A stretch of DNA of 64,000 nt from Eutreptiella sp. 'Long Island Sound 2002' (Eukaryota; Euglenozoa; Euglenophyceae; Eutreptiales; Eutreptiaceae): the NCBI GenBank assembly GCA_964036045.1, contig OZ038382.1:144968961-145032960 (forward strand), in the 5' to 3' direction. The notes below the pieces were generated by a model. That model saw nothing but the letters and a program-made list of their open reading frames with translations. It ran no database searches and was not told the origin of the DNA. Each line of letters opens with the position of its first letter. The stretch's first letter is position 1. Shown one piece after another: positions 19,386 to 31,521 of this stretch. The position numbers and the translations under genes are program-made.

Positions 19386-21555
19386 ACACCTACTCCAATG
19401 GCCTGCAACCTCCTACCACGGTGGTTGGGACGGCTGAAGACTGACTCCTCCACTTGGAATACTACCAAGATGGGTTGAGAGTGGTGAATCGGCAATGCAA
19501 GATGGAGTCCATCTCCTTTGCCATCCCAAGGTTCAGACTCGCCACCTGATTGCCCTCCATCTCCGCTGCCCAACACACAGTCAAGTTCCCTCCAAAGGCC
19601 TTTGGTCTTTCACCATGCCACAAGAACCGGGAAGGTCCCCCTCAAGGTCCCCTCCAGTCCAGTTTGGGTCACCTAATTCTAAGGATGTTTCCAAGGGGCG
19701 TGCCTAGGGGCTCTTCGGGGGGGATATAGTCTAAAAGTAGCGCGCAGTGGACGCACAGTGCAAGGATTCCCCCTCAGACCAGGCCTGCCAAATTTGTTTC
19801 CCTCATGATATATGACTCATTGCGATCAGCATGATGAGGTGTGATCCTTTTGAGTCATCTTTGTTGTGGTAACCCCCCCACCCCCTGAAGCCCCCGCTAT
19901 GGTCTTATTTGCGACAAATAGTTGAGGGACGGTCGTAGCGAAACAGGGCTTGGCTGCCCCCCTTCGGGGGGTGCGTCATGACAGAAGTGAGCCAAGGACG
20001 CGAGTGGCTGGTCGTCGCACAGGACCCCCCTCTTGACTCGTTGATATTCGATCCTGTCTCCTCCTGCTGCAGATTTTGTGTGAATGGGCACCAAAGGCAG
20101 CAGAATGGATGCGTCCTCCTCCATTACGCAGGAGATTCGGCTGGATTCTGCGCCTGTGTTTCATGTCCCTTTCAGTGCACATCGCACGCTGATCGGGTGT
20201 TGTACTGGCAGGGCGCAGTGCGGGAATTTGACGCCGCTGCCGGGCATCGTTCTGCAGTTGGTCATGTGTTTCTGTCCCCTGTCGGAGATCAGCACACTGG
20301 CCCGGGGTGTGTGGACCACTGCACCAACTGTCCCGATCTCCTCTCAGCCCACTTTCCTCTGACAGCCCGCCCTGCGTGTGGAGGGGTCTCTGAACTGGGG
20401 TTTGACAACTGCTGTGTTGGCTAGCGCCCCGGTCCCAAGAGCCCTTTCGAGCGGGATCTGGAAAGTGCGCTCGGATCCCCCCCACCCCGCCCCTGCGCAT
20501 AAATCAATTTTTCCCATGGCTCTTTTGGGGGGGGGGTGGATCGGTATCAGTGGCCAAACCCTGCGGAAGGCCTGACACAGCCCCGGGGTCATGAAGCAAC
20601 AGCCGGGCAGCAAGTCGTGTTCATTGCACAAGTCATGGGCCCCTGACTTCGCGCCATTTGCACGCGCTGCCACAAGGGGCCTCCCTTCAACGGGGATGTG
20701 CCACAGGGTGGACTGCGACGGTGAACGCACGATCGGGCGTGCCTGACCCAACCAAAGCAAACAGACCTCTGCTCAGTAAATCGGGACGAGCGCAGAGCAG
20801 CAGAAACGGGGCAGTGCAAGCGAATTTCCCAGTTGACACCCACATCCGCACGCCACATGCGCCCCTGTGAGCAAAGGCCACAGACGCAGTTTTCAATATG
20901 TGGGTGTGTCTGAGATTCAGCCACAGACCGTTCAAACTGGGCATTGAGCACCGGTGCCGTCCGCATTCCTCTGGGGCTTGTTGCCCCCCCCCCCCCCCGC
21001 AGACCAGTGGGGGGGTGGCATGCGGATGTTGCCAAATCGGCGTACCACATTGGAGAGACCATGAGAGAGGGCCTGGTGGCATGGGGAGCTACGGCCCCAC
21101 ATCCTGCCCTGCCCCCCCCCCCCCCCCCACGCCCCTGAAGAACCAACCAAGAAGGGGACGCAATTGCTGTGCAAGAACCACCGAACTAATGGCTGAAAGT
21201 GTCTATGGCAGGGACATTCAGTCGATCGTCACCGACCGTTGATCCCCACGCCCCTGAAATGAGGGCATCGCATTGTGGCATGGCGGAGGGGCAACAGTGC
21301 AGAGACGCAGCGGCCCAAGGAGGCAAGGTGTGTGCCCACGGCCCTGGGGAGGGGGGGGGGGGGGCAACGACTTCCCCACACCCCCCAGCTACCATGCCGG
21401 TTGGACCAGATGCACACTGCACCGTGCGCTGCGCCTTGTGACATGTACTCCCGCCAGATTTGCATCACGGACGTGTGGATGTCGATTGGTTGGGCCTCTT
21501 CTGTATCCCCCCAGAGTCCCATTGACCCCCCCGATGTCCCGCTCTTGTATTGCAG
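19386..21555. other. mostly non-coding; possible unassigned exon near 20.06-20.5 kb
   Basis: A CTCCTCCTGCTGCAG acceptor-like sequence ends near 20,073 and is followed by protein-like frames up to about 20,480, but the frame could not be fixed and no domain is recognisable. The remainder contains several poly(C)/(G) runs (near 20,986, 21,113, 21,349) and no supported gene. Confidence 0.3.
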
Positions 21556-21716
21556 TGTGTCGAACTCTGCTGGACATGGTCACGGATGACGCACTCTGGC
21601 AGATGCTGTGCCGGGAGCATATGGGGCTGCTGGATTGCCAGCAGCTGGGGGTGAAGTCATACTGCAATGCGTTCTGGATCTTGAAGAGATTCACCCCTCT
21701 TCAGGGCGCGTGGCAG
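21556..21716 (+). CDS. F-box exon of an FBXO31-like gene
   Basis: A 161-nt exon bounded by TTGTATTGCAG and TGGCAG|GTACAG. It encodes VCRTLLDMVTDDALWQMLCRE followed by SYCNAFWILKRF and LQGAWQ. The first part is the C-terminal half of an F-box ('VCr.w..l..d..LW..lc'), which contacts SKP1. The second matches the segment after the F-box in FBXO31-type proteins that ends 'l.G.WQ'. FBXO31 is a substrate receptor of an SCF ubiquitin ligase. The exon for the N-terminal half of the F-box was not found upstream. The same gene's C-terminal exon is proposed at 36,981. Confidence 0.5.
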
Positions 21717-24032
21717 GTACAGTGCTGTGCTGCTGCAAAGGGTATGGGGGTCTTAGTGCCCTGCTGCAGCAGGTGGCTTGCCAGGTTTGGGGATGTGCCG
21801 CTGCAGGGCCTGGCAGGTAGAGCGGTGGTGCCGGTGCACAGGGTGTGGTAGGGCAGCAACAGTGCTCGTGCAGGAGCGGAGATAGAGTGATACAGATGGG
21901 GCAGGTACCACTGAGGGGTGGCATGTATGGGATACGGCTTCAACATGTCCGCCACGACATCCCTCCATCCACGACCCCCCAGGTCCCAGCATGGGCGCCA
22001 TGGAGAGGGCTGCGGGGGGTTGAAAGAGGGGCATGTGTCTCCCCACACCCCCTTTCTGACGTCTGAAATGGGGGAAGCAGATTATGCAGAACACATATTC
22101 AGTGCAGGTGCACCGCATGCACCCGTGGACACGGCAGCATACGCGTGGGGTCACTCCAGACCACACTCATCCGTACTATGTCCCGTCCCTGGCTGTGTAG
22201 CTGCAAACACCAGGTCCGCAGCCAGTTTCTCGTTGCTTCAGGTGAGTGAAGACTATCCGTTTGGGGTTCTGTTGGGGGTCCGATGGCATGAGGGCGCACT
22301 TGTGGCTGATGCGATGCATGGCTCGGCAGGTATTTTGCGGCGTGCAACCTCTGGCTGTGTGTCCCTCCCCAATTGTTAACTTGCATGCCCCCTCCCCCCC
22401 CCCCCCCCAAAAGATGAACAAGTACGCCACCAACTGGCATTCTCATTCAGCCTTTATGGCACCCCTCCCGCTTCCTCCCGGGTGCAATAGGTAGTGATCT
22501 GGAACCCCTGGGCCTTGTGTTACAATGTCCAACATCAGATGTGGTGGAGAGCAGCCTTCACATGCGGGGCACTTACGTGTCGGGCTGCACCCCCCCCCCC
22601 CGACCCCCAACCCACACTGATCTGTGGCAATAGGGAACACATTACAATTTGGGTGCTAGTGTCGCACAACGCTCATCCTTCTGTATGTGGCAGACAACAA
22701 ACTCAACCAAGGCTGGGCTGCCTTGGGCTTACACACCCTACTCACTGTGTGTGTGTGTGTGTGTGCGTGCAGCTTGCATGCATGAGTGTCTGAGCATGTG
22801 ACCGTATGAATACATACGAAACGAAGCCTAATTGATTGAGTCTTTAAACGATGCCTACGGCGTTGAAGCTATGCGATTTGCTTTTCTGAGTTTAAACACA
22901 CACCACTACACACAGAATGCACCATATGACATGCCATGATTCACTTGTCACACTGCGCCTGCAAAGGAAAGAGGAAGGGTGAGGATGGAAGGCTAACCTA
23001 ATGAATGCATACCCGGCGTGTGTTATGCTCAACTGTGCTTTTACTCTTGCAAAAGAAGAAAAGGACGAAGGTATGAAGGTATGCACGACGGATGTGGCAT
23101 GCACATGACAGATGCAGGCAGGTACAAAGAGTGCACGGCGGAGCGACTTAGCGAACGTGTGCAGAACCTGCATCAGGCAACACACACACCTGTCATTCTT
23201 TCCATTACATCCGTTGAAAGGATCTGGAGGGAAGAGAGCATGGAACGCACAAAGCAAGGCAACACGCTGACGGCGCAACAAAAACTATGCAGCAACACGA
23301 TGCACAGTGTGTATGCATGCCATGGCAAACCTTTTCAGCGGGTCATTTATGGTGACCTGCTGTCTCTTCCGAACTCCTGCAGTTTCCTATTTAAATGAAA
23401 ACGCTTTTGAGCACTATGTCAGAGATTTCGTTAAAATATTTTCAAAAACGTCAACACACCTCTTAATGTTTCTCAATTGCGCTTGCGTGCCTGCTTGCTG
23501 TATGGTCTGCGGCTGTGTTTGCACTTGCTATGCGCTTGTTAAGTCTATTAAGTTTCTGTCATTTTGAACTCTTTTCCATTACTTTGTAGCGATTTGAAAT
23601 GTTGAATCGCGAACAGTAATGCTAATCTGTAGGATTAACGCGGAGGATTAACACCCTGCGGATCAATTTTCGTATTTTTTTCAGCCCTTGAAGGGGTATT
23701 GCTTCGCCTTGACCGTTGGTCGGGATATTTACCAAAGAGCTTGTCTATACCCGATAGCCCATCGCAGTAGAGCGATCGACTGTACCCCAGTGGTCTGCAC
23801 TATGGACTACCAAATTGGGTTGAGTTGGTTCCAACCCATAAACCCCCAAAATTTTACCAAATGTTTTCTGGTTCCTTTGAACATTTGGGGAATGCCCTTC
23901 GTGCAAGGAGATCATACACAGTGTAATATGTTGTAAAGTCGGTACCAGCAGACATTTGGGTATGGAAGCATTGAGAAGTCTAGATGCTAAGTTGGTTGTG
24001 GCCTTTTTCCTTGGGCGCACTAGCTTGATCAA
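21717..24032. other. intron-like stretch
   Basis: No supported gene. It contains a possible exon between AG at ~22,116 and GTGAGTG at 22,241 (unassigned), poly(C) runs near 22,395 and 22,590, and T-rich sequence after 22.8 kb. It lies inside the proposed F-box gene. Confidence 0.35.
22746..22765 (+). repeat. (TG)n microsatellite
   Basis: Ten uninterrupted TG units followed by CGTGC. Confidence 0.9.
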
Positions 24033-25111
24033 CTAGTGGACCAAGGGGGAGTTAAAAAAAAAGGAGCCACCATGTCTTTCTTGGTGGCATCCGCTTCCTC
24101 CCGCCCGGGAGGAGACACGCGTCCAGGACATCGCTGAGAGGTGGGGTTCGCCGCCCCGACTCGCAAGTAGTGCCAAAACGGGGGCCGAGGCCCAAGAGGG
24201 CGTGTTATCGCCCAGCAAATCCCCCATAGCCTGTACCGTGGTAATCGGTAGGGTGGAGGCCTCGAAAGCGCCCCGTAGAATTTCCAAGGGCCAGTCCCGT
24301 ATTTCTGGTAACCCCTTTGGTAGTGGGGTGACCGGTACCCCCACGATAGCGCCGCCCACTTGCCGGGAAGCCCATACCATAAGCCCAGCCCATAATTCGT
24401 TCCCGGCGCCGGACATGTGATGCAGGACCTCGGTAGGCCGTTTGGGCAGGGCCCAGAGAAGCCGTACTTGGCACGGGGCTATGGGATGTAGTACCGCGTT
24501 GATTGTGCTGTGATGGACCTGTGGCGCACTGGCCAATTCGGCCAGGGTTTCGTCCACCTTCAGCACCCGCGCCAAGCGCTTCCGCAGCCTTAGGGTGTCG
24601 AACGGGGCGCACCCCGAGATGACCCTGCGGGCCGGGTCCGTGTGACGTGGATGCATGGTATTCCCCAAGTACTCGACCAGGGGCCCCCAAGCGGCCACCA
24701 TGAGGGGGACGTCCTGGGAGACGAATGTTTGGGCGTCGTACGATGCTGTGACCGTCGGGTGAGGCATAGCCCACGGGGGGTCAGGATGACCCCCATGGAG
24801 GTGATAGCGGCAATCACCCCCAGACGCCGGGCCCAGCAGAGGGCGTCCGGTACCTCCTCCGGTCGCCCTCGGGCGACCTCGGAAAGGGCGTCCGCGGCGG
24901 CCTGCAGCAGTGCCTTGTCACTGGCCTGGCCACAGACGAGCTGTCCCGCAGGCGTTGGTGCGTCGCCGACTGCCCCTGCTGGATAGCGTCCAGCAACAGG
25001 GAGTCCCGGTAGTCGGGTTCCCCGGGGAAGGCCAAGTCGATTGGGTGACTCATGTTGCGCTCTCTGGGTCCTGCAAAGACGGGGGTACCCCGGTGCTCCC
25101 CATCGCTCCAC
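24033..25111 (-). pseudogene. unidentified GC-rich coding remnant, minus strand
   Basis: Two long minus-strand frames join by an apparent frameshift near 24,770. The upstream one (to 25,111) has ASDKALLQAAADALSEVARG and ALCWARRLGVIAAITSMGV. The downstream one (24,767 to 24,033) has MVAAWGPLVEYLGNTMHP, LRLRKRLARVLKVDETLAEL and IAPCQVRLLWALPKR. The composition is helical and globular, with G/C-rich codon third positions unlike the T-rich flanks. The VEYLGN and helical pattern could be a thumb region of a reverse transcriptase, but I cannot assign a family. A run of nine A residues lies near its 3' end. Confidence 0.3.
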
Positions 25112-27182
25112 CCGATGGAGGTCCCCTAACTATGGCCATTCCTCGTCACCAAAGAGGGTGCGGGGGGACGCTCATATCGGGCGGCCCGGCCCGCACTCTG
25201 TGGTCTACGGTTCGCCGGAAGCGGCTGCCCGCATAGTCCCCTGCATGGGGGGGAAGGCGCCGAAGTGGCAAGTGTAGCACAGGGCACCCAACACTACACA
25301 TCAGTAGCGGCGGGGCTGCAGGGGTGGCAGGATGAATCATAAAGATGATAGAAATTGGACTGGACAATCATCCCATGATTATGCACGTGTTCGGGTTTTC
25401 TGAAGGGAACCCTCTGTGTGCTAGGCGATGAAGCATGTGGCCTGCTCGCAATGCGTTGCGCCTTGACTAGGGCTGCGGTTGTGGGGCTTTTCTTTGTATT
25501 CTGTAGCTCTCGTGCTAACAACATCTTGTGGGCAGACATGGTGGTGTCCCAACATCGCATTGTCTCAGTCGGTGGGTGTGGGGGCTTGATGGGGTCCTGC
25601 ACCTTGTGCGCCATCATGTTCTACTTGTGTTGTCTACTGCCATGTCTTATGTGCCACCTTTTTCTTGGTCCAGGTGTTGTTCTAGGGGAATGTGGGAGGG
25701 GGGTATGGGTTTGGGTATGGGTAGAACCCGTTTGCTAGGCTACCTCCATGCTAGGCCACTGTGGGCCATGCTACCACGCATGCTTGGAGGATCCTAGTTG
25801 CCTCTTTGGGCTCCTGGGGCATGTGGGTTGGTGCCACTGCCACCTTTGCGATAGAGTGGCGAAACAACCATACTAATAGGCCGCCACTGGACTGGTCAGG
25901 TCCATGTTACATGACCACTGGGGTGGATGCCTTGCACGTGCAAGGTGATGACAGGGCAATCCTCATATTGGATTGGTCCCGCTATAGATCCTCACACAGT
26001 GGGGCTTGGACCCTTGGACCCTATCCAAGCACTTCCGAGCCATAGGCTAAGGGTCACAAGCCCCCTCTAAGAAGGGTCCCTTGCTACCCCCTTGGAGGAC
26101 CAACCTGACATGGTGGGCCACCGACCACACTCTCCTCTGGCGGGCATCCATGCGCTCCAAGCCACTTGGGGCGCTCAAGGGTTAACCCCATACGTCCACA
26201 AGACCCCTTGTGATAGTGGAAACCATGGACAATCTCTGTAGACTGTCCGACTCATAGGTTACAGCAAACAAAACCCATACGACATCCCCGCCGTCGTGTA
26301 CTCAAGTCAAGCTCACCTGGAGACCATGACTGGCAACCGCTACTTCTGCCGCTTTGTGTGGCAGTGGTGAGAGCTGCCCCATCGGGATAGCAACTTCCCC
26401 AGGGGGCAGTGTTCCCTGGTACTGGGGGCTCATCTGGCCCATCTGACTGGTGTGGAAGGAGGGAATCTGTAGGTGAGAGTTGAAAGTTTGTCCCACTGCT
26501 CACCATTGTAGCTTTTTGCCCCCGTGGTGTCCACTCAACTGCCTGCGCTAACAGGCATTACATTTAGCAACTCCCTGACTGTGAAGTTTGGAGGGTCACA
26601 GGGGGCGGTTCAGGGCAGTTCCAAACCCCACACCCCGCGGGATGGCCAGGGGGTTCCAGAAGGGCCGGGGGCGGGGGGTCAAAAAAATTGGGGGGCATGT
26701 TTGAATACCCCGTTTCATTCTGAGTGTTTTGAATATACATAAGTGGGGTAAAATCCTCTTTAACCATTCATTAGGAATGAAAATAGTAGGGTATTCCGGT
26801 AGATGCACAACGGAACCAGCAAGGGCACCCCAGCTAGAAACAGTGTAAGACACAAGGCAGCATGGAGAACTGCAATATGGTGCATGGTGTTCATCCCATT
26901 GTTTGCATGCGGTCCTTGCTCCCCTCCTCCGTCCACCCATCTACACACATGCATGTATAAAGACATATGCCTTCTCGGGGTCTCCATAGTGGGGCACCAA
27001 ACCAGCTTTTATGTTCCACCTTCGTTCTAGGGATCCTCCCCCTCCGTGCCTGTCCACCTTTGGTGTGGCCCCGTGGTTTCACGGGATCATCCTCATTAAG
27101 TCATTGCCCTCTCTATCCCTTGTAGCCGCAGGGCCATTGCAGGTGGGGGGAGGATAATTTTGTGCAAGGATAATTTCGCTCG
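25112..27182. other. intron-like stretch, nothing recognised
   Basis: No frame has motifs. The sequence is mixed, with pyrimidine-rich patches and a G-rich patch near 26,665-26,695. Confidence 0.35.
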
Positions 27183-27440
27183 AAATCACCACGAAGAGAG
27201 GTTGTTAGATCAAGCCGTGGTGACAATGGGAGTATGTATTAACCCATGGAGAGTCATGATGCGGATGGATCTGATTGATGATCGCAAAATCAGCCACTTG
27301 TGGGTTCATTGCTGGGGCCAGATTCTCTGCGAGGTGGACTTGCTGAAGGCAACAGCCTTTCGCTACCCTTGAACATCCAAAAGCTCACAGTGCCTAACGC
27401 ACACACTCCACTGCCACTGCCCCTGGATTTCGCCATGGGA

Positions 27441-27790
27441 AAATCACCTCGCAGAGGTTGTTGGATCAAAGCCGCGCAGACCCGTATATAGGGGAAAACA
27501 CCACATACCCCCCTTTTTGGGCCTTTTTGGGGCTATTCGCGTACCCTACCCCAAGGGGTTGAATTGTTTGTTTGACCCCTTGTAAAATCATTATTTTGTC
27601 CAATAAACACATCCCCCAATGAGTTTTTGGTCCGGACCCCCCCAGACCTCCCCCCCCCCCACTTGAAACCCGCTTTTTTGGGCTTTTGAGGGGGGGCGTC
27701 AAAAATGTCGAAAGCCCCCCCCCCCCCAATTTTTGTCCGAAAATCATGAATCTTTTGATTTTTTTCCATTTTGAGCCGAAAAAGTGTTTC
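27441..27790 (+). repeat. dispersed repeat copy A (AAATCACCTCGCAGAGG family)
   Basis: Begins AAATCACCTCGCAGAGGTTG and continues through GTAAAATCATTATTTTG and GGACCCCC-type segments. The same order of segments occurs at 30,977-31,280, and the first ~30 bases also occur at 27,183. Non-coding, so probably a non-autonomous element. Confidence 0.55.
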
Positions 27791-28067
27791 CGGGTCCCGA
27801 CTACAGGGGTATGGGGCAGACTGGGACACGCGATGATGCGGTTTATGCACTTTTCAGCCATTTTTGCTATGTTGGCGGTTTTGGCGACCTCCCCGTGGTA
27901 CCCACTCTAAGGGGTGTGCGTGGGGATGTTGTCACAGTATATGCCTACTAGGATACGAAAGGCCGTTTTTTGCAGTCTGTAGCCTTGCCGAGGGCCGGTC
28001 AAAACCCATGCCAAAGACGCGAAATGACTACTTCCACCAATAATGGCCCATATGAATGAATGGGAGG

Positions 28068-28200
28068 GTGCACAACCTGCTGATGCAGTTTTTCACCCTG
28101 GACGGGTCAAAAATGGAAGTTTCTGAACCTTACTTTTTTGATATCATGACCACACCAAATGACCATCCAACTCATGTAAAGCATGTTTTATGTCCCTGCC
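28068..28200 (+). repeat. left arm of a long inverted repeat
   Basis: Contains GCAGTTTTTCACCC, GTCAAAAATGGAAG, TTTTTTGATAT and AATGACCATC in this order. Their reverse complements appear in reverse order at 28,390-28,530. The arms are about 130 bp long and imperfect. Confidence 0.65.
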
Positions 28201-28389
28201 CCCCCCCACCCACACACTCAGCCGGTATGGTAAACCCGCACACACACTACAGGGGGGGGGGGGGGCAGGGATACTTTCGCAGGAAATTTTTGTCTTTTAG
28301 GAAAGTGGTGAAATTATATTGCCTTCGGCAAGTCCACCTCGCAGAGAATCTACCCCGAGCAACACACACCCGAAATAGGGTAAAAACTT

Positions 28390-28530
28390 CATAAGTACGG
28401 GCTTTACATATCTCAGATGGTCATTTTAGGTGATCACAATATCAAAAAAATAAGTTTTGGGATCTTCCATTTTTGAGCTGCTAAGGGTGAAAAACTGTTT
28501 GAGAAGGTTGTGTACCAACCTTGGGAGCCC
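28390..28530 (-). repeat. right arm of the long inverted repeat
   Basis: The reverse complement of 28,068-28,200 at roughly three positions in four, by eye. The loop contains a second, smaller inverted repeat: CCCTGCCCCCCC near 28,194 and a G-run followed by CAGGG near 28,251-28,268. Confidence 0.65.
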
Positions 28531-28706
28531 CCCCCCCCCCTGCGCACTCAATACCCAAATAAGGTGAAAAACACATAACTACTGCCTGGGGTTTATGCGG
28601 GACGAAGGGTTCAAACTGGGGTGGGGTCCCAGCCACCTTCTGGCCACGCTGAGGGACAACACACGTCCTTGTGCACAGCCCTTGTCTCTCCTTTGCTTTC
28701 TTTTAG

Positions 28707-28865
28707 GGAATGCGAACCTGCTGAAGGTTTCGTTTCGTGAGGACAGCGAGGGGGCAGTATTCGTAACAAGCTCCCTTGTGCTGCACTGGAACGAGGAGGA
28801 GCTTCCAGACGTGAAGCTGTCTGTGTGCATTGCCTCTTGGCGATTGGTGTCGCGCACCGTTGGAG
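28707..28865 (+). CDS. candidate internal exon of the FBXO31-like gene
   Basis: 159 nt between a strong acceptor (TTTGCTTTCTTTTAG) and a strong donor (GGAG|GTATGT). The frame encodes NANLLKVSFREDSEGAVF, then LPDVKLSVCIASWRLVSR, which fits the beta-rich 'GgLL.V.f' region that follows the F-box in FBXO31-like proteins. The phase does not join directly to the 21,716 exon end, so at least one more exon would be needed. The assignment to this gene is inferred from strand, position and fold pattern. Confidence 0.4.
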
Positions 28866-29383
28866 GTATGTGTGAGGAAAGGCCGTGGGAGGGAGCGTGT
28901 GCGTGAGCGCTTTGAGGCATAGAGGCCGTGTGAGGGAGTTTGTCACCCCAATGGTGGGGGGTGCATTCATTCATCCTGAAGCCTTCATCCACCAGCACCA
29001 GCACTTAGCTGCCGCTGACTGCCCTTATTTGGGATGCCACCAACGTCCTTGAAACGCCACATTACCATCAGTCACTCTTTCAGCCGCTGTTTGTCAGCTT
29101 TCAGCCCTAGCTCATAACAGCTGACGGTGGCCCAACGGTGACCAGCGCGTTAAACAGTCAACCAACGGCTTTTGAAGGGAAGCTGCTGGCATTCCTGCTT
29201 CAGACATAATTTTTTCCACACGCACTCCTGATCCTTTGCCGCCGATTTGCAACTCATTGCCCAATCTGCACTTCATGGCATCTACATAGCGTTGGGGTCT
29301 AAGATGCCGCACATTTGCCTGAAGTTGGAGGTTGGTACCCTGGAGTATTCCGCAGGGCCTGTGACACCTCCCTGTTCTTGCAG

Positions 29384-30511
29384 ATGCAGAGCAGCCCGTG
29401 CTGCAGATATTCTGGAACCCCAGTACGTCAATGACAAAAGACGTCGTGCCAGGGCCTGGGGACATGTTGCTGCAGCAGGCCCAGCAGTGCTGCATGGATG
29501 ACGAGTATGACGTGGGTGATGCTGGAACATGGGATGTGGGACATGGTGATGCGGCTCGTCTGGTGTCGAGGCTCGGCTGCCCCGCTGCCGTGGCTGTGAG
29601 GATGCTGGTGATGCCACTGCCTTGTGTCAGTTTTCAGGCGCGCATACTGGAGAGAATGGGTGCTGGACACTCCCAAGTCCAAAAAATGAAGAAGGAAACG
29701 TGTTCCGCGACAGGAAATTGTAAGCCCTTGTGACCACTGTGTGGTGGTGGGGGAGGGTGGTCCCCCCCCATTTCTTCTAGTGAGTCCCAGTGATGACAAT
29801 GTTGGGCGAATGTACGTCAGGTTTTCTGCTTTTCTCCCACTGGTTCAGAATCCATCTGAGTGACGTACTGCCCCTTGTTTGCCTGAGGGAGTTGTGCCCG
29901 AGTATGCCCCCCCTGCTGTCCCCCATTGCAGAAGTCTCTGGAGGGGTTTCAATGGTTGGCATTTGCAGAGTTCTGGAGGCAGGGGGACTACCAGCAAAGT
30001 GAGCTGAGCTGCCAAACCTTTTTGTGCCTCGCACCATTCCACCGTCGCCTCCCGCCTCGGCTGGAGCTGAAGCTCAGAGCTGCAGCTGCCACTGGAGCTG
30101 CAGTTGGGGCTGGGTTTGGGGCTGAAGCTCAGGCTTGAGCTTGGGTCCCAGCCCCAGCCTCAGTCGTAGCCACAGCTCCAAATCCAGCTGCATCCCTCCA
30201 GCCTCGGGTCCAGTGAGCGCCCCAACAAGAGGCTCAGCTCCAGCATCAGCTTCAACAGCAACCAGTAGCCCCCACAGCTGCCTTCACCAAATTTCCTGAA
30301 AGGAACAGCAGCATTACATTTGTGCATCCAATAGGCCGTGCTTGCTCCTTGGGCCTATGGGTGGCGGTCTCTGGGAAATAGCGCGGGCCTCTCCACGGTG
30401 GCTGTGGGTTGCTTCACCCGATGCTTGTTGTCCCACAGGCAGCAGTGCAGTACCATGACCCTGATCAAAGTGGACCATTTTCATGGCCACAGCACCAGAC
30501 TCCTGAACAGT
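29384..30511 (+). other. cluster of candidate small exons
   Basis: Three or four exon-like blocks are flanked by plausible splice sites: after CTGTTCTTGCAG at 29,383 (encoding AEQPVLQIFWNPSTSM ... QQAQQCCMDDEYD); after TGTCAGTTTTCAG near 29,635; 29,933-29,996 (KSLEGFQWLAFAEFWRQGDYQQ, donor GTGAGC); and 30,439-30,511 (donor GTATGT). They lie between the 28.7-kb exon and the 37-kb C-terminal exon on the same strand. No single one has diagnostic motifs. The stretch 30,060-30,290 is a GAGCTG/CAGCTC-rich simple repeat. Confidence 0.3.
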
Positions 30512-30976
30512 GTATGTGCTGTCTCATGCCCGTTCCATTTGCGGAGATGTAATTGAGGGGCCCATGACATGGGATTTGGATGTTGTGCGAATGTGATGAG
30601 ACGGGGGCCGCCGTCGCGTACCATGCAAGTGTACTCATCCACCACGGCGGTTGGAATACTCCGAGCACAATACAAGTGGTGGGTCATGCCCACAGTGGGG
30701 GAGGACCCAAACGCAGCCCTGGGCGAATTTTTTGGGGCGCCGTGGCCGAAAAAGTATGAGAACGAACACGAGAAGCAAACATGAGACACCCCGAGTAGAA
30801 GAGGGAATGGTGCAATGGCGAGTGAGCGAGTGGGCCCAAGAACAATAGGGGCCTGTTAAGGACCCCGTAGGCTCATGAGTGGACACAGTGTCATACTCGG
30901 GCCTGCGGTCCATTGCAACTCCAGGGGGGCCTTTGAGCAGGTGAGAGCTTACTTTCCCATTGAACAAGATTTGCCT

Positions 30977-31280
30977 AAATCACCTCGAAGAGAGGTTGTT
31001 AGATCAAGCGCAGGCACGGGCACCATATCGCCCTATTTTGGGGTCATTTGCGTAGCATGCCCTGAAGCATGATACTGGATGTCCAACCCGTTGTAAAGTC
31101 ATCATTTTGGGAGTCAAAATGATCCGCCAACAACTTTTTCCATTTTAACGCCCCCGCCCGCCTGGGTACCCCTTTTTTGGGAGGGGGGCTGGGTTCAAAA
31201 TTTTTTAGCATATTGTGGACTCCGTGCATTGATTTGGACACAGTCCTTAACACTTTTTTTCTTATCCATGGACCCCTAAC
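30977..31280 (+). repeat. dispersed repeat copy B (AAATCACCTCGAAGAGAGG family)
   Basis: Same orientation and segment order as 27,441-27,790, separated by about 3.5 kb. Confidence 0.55.
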
Positions 31281-31521
31281 CAATGGCGGGTCCCGGGTCC
31301 AAACTCCGGGTACCCCCCCCACCTTCACCATGGGCTGTTGCTGGTGAGGATTTAGCGGTTGCTAACGCCGCTTAGATTCGCAACAAATTGTTAAATTCTT
31401 GCGCATATTCGATGTCTTCTACGCATGTCTCGTTAGCATTCGCATGTAATTTCCATTCACGCGAAAATCGCGCGCAGATCGCACGAATATGCACACGGTT
31501 TTTTAAGTTCAGCACCTTTCC

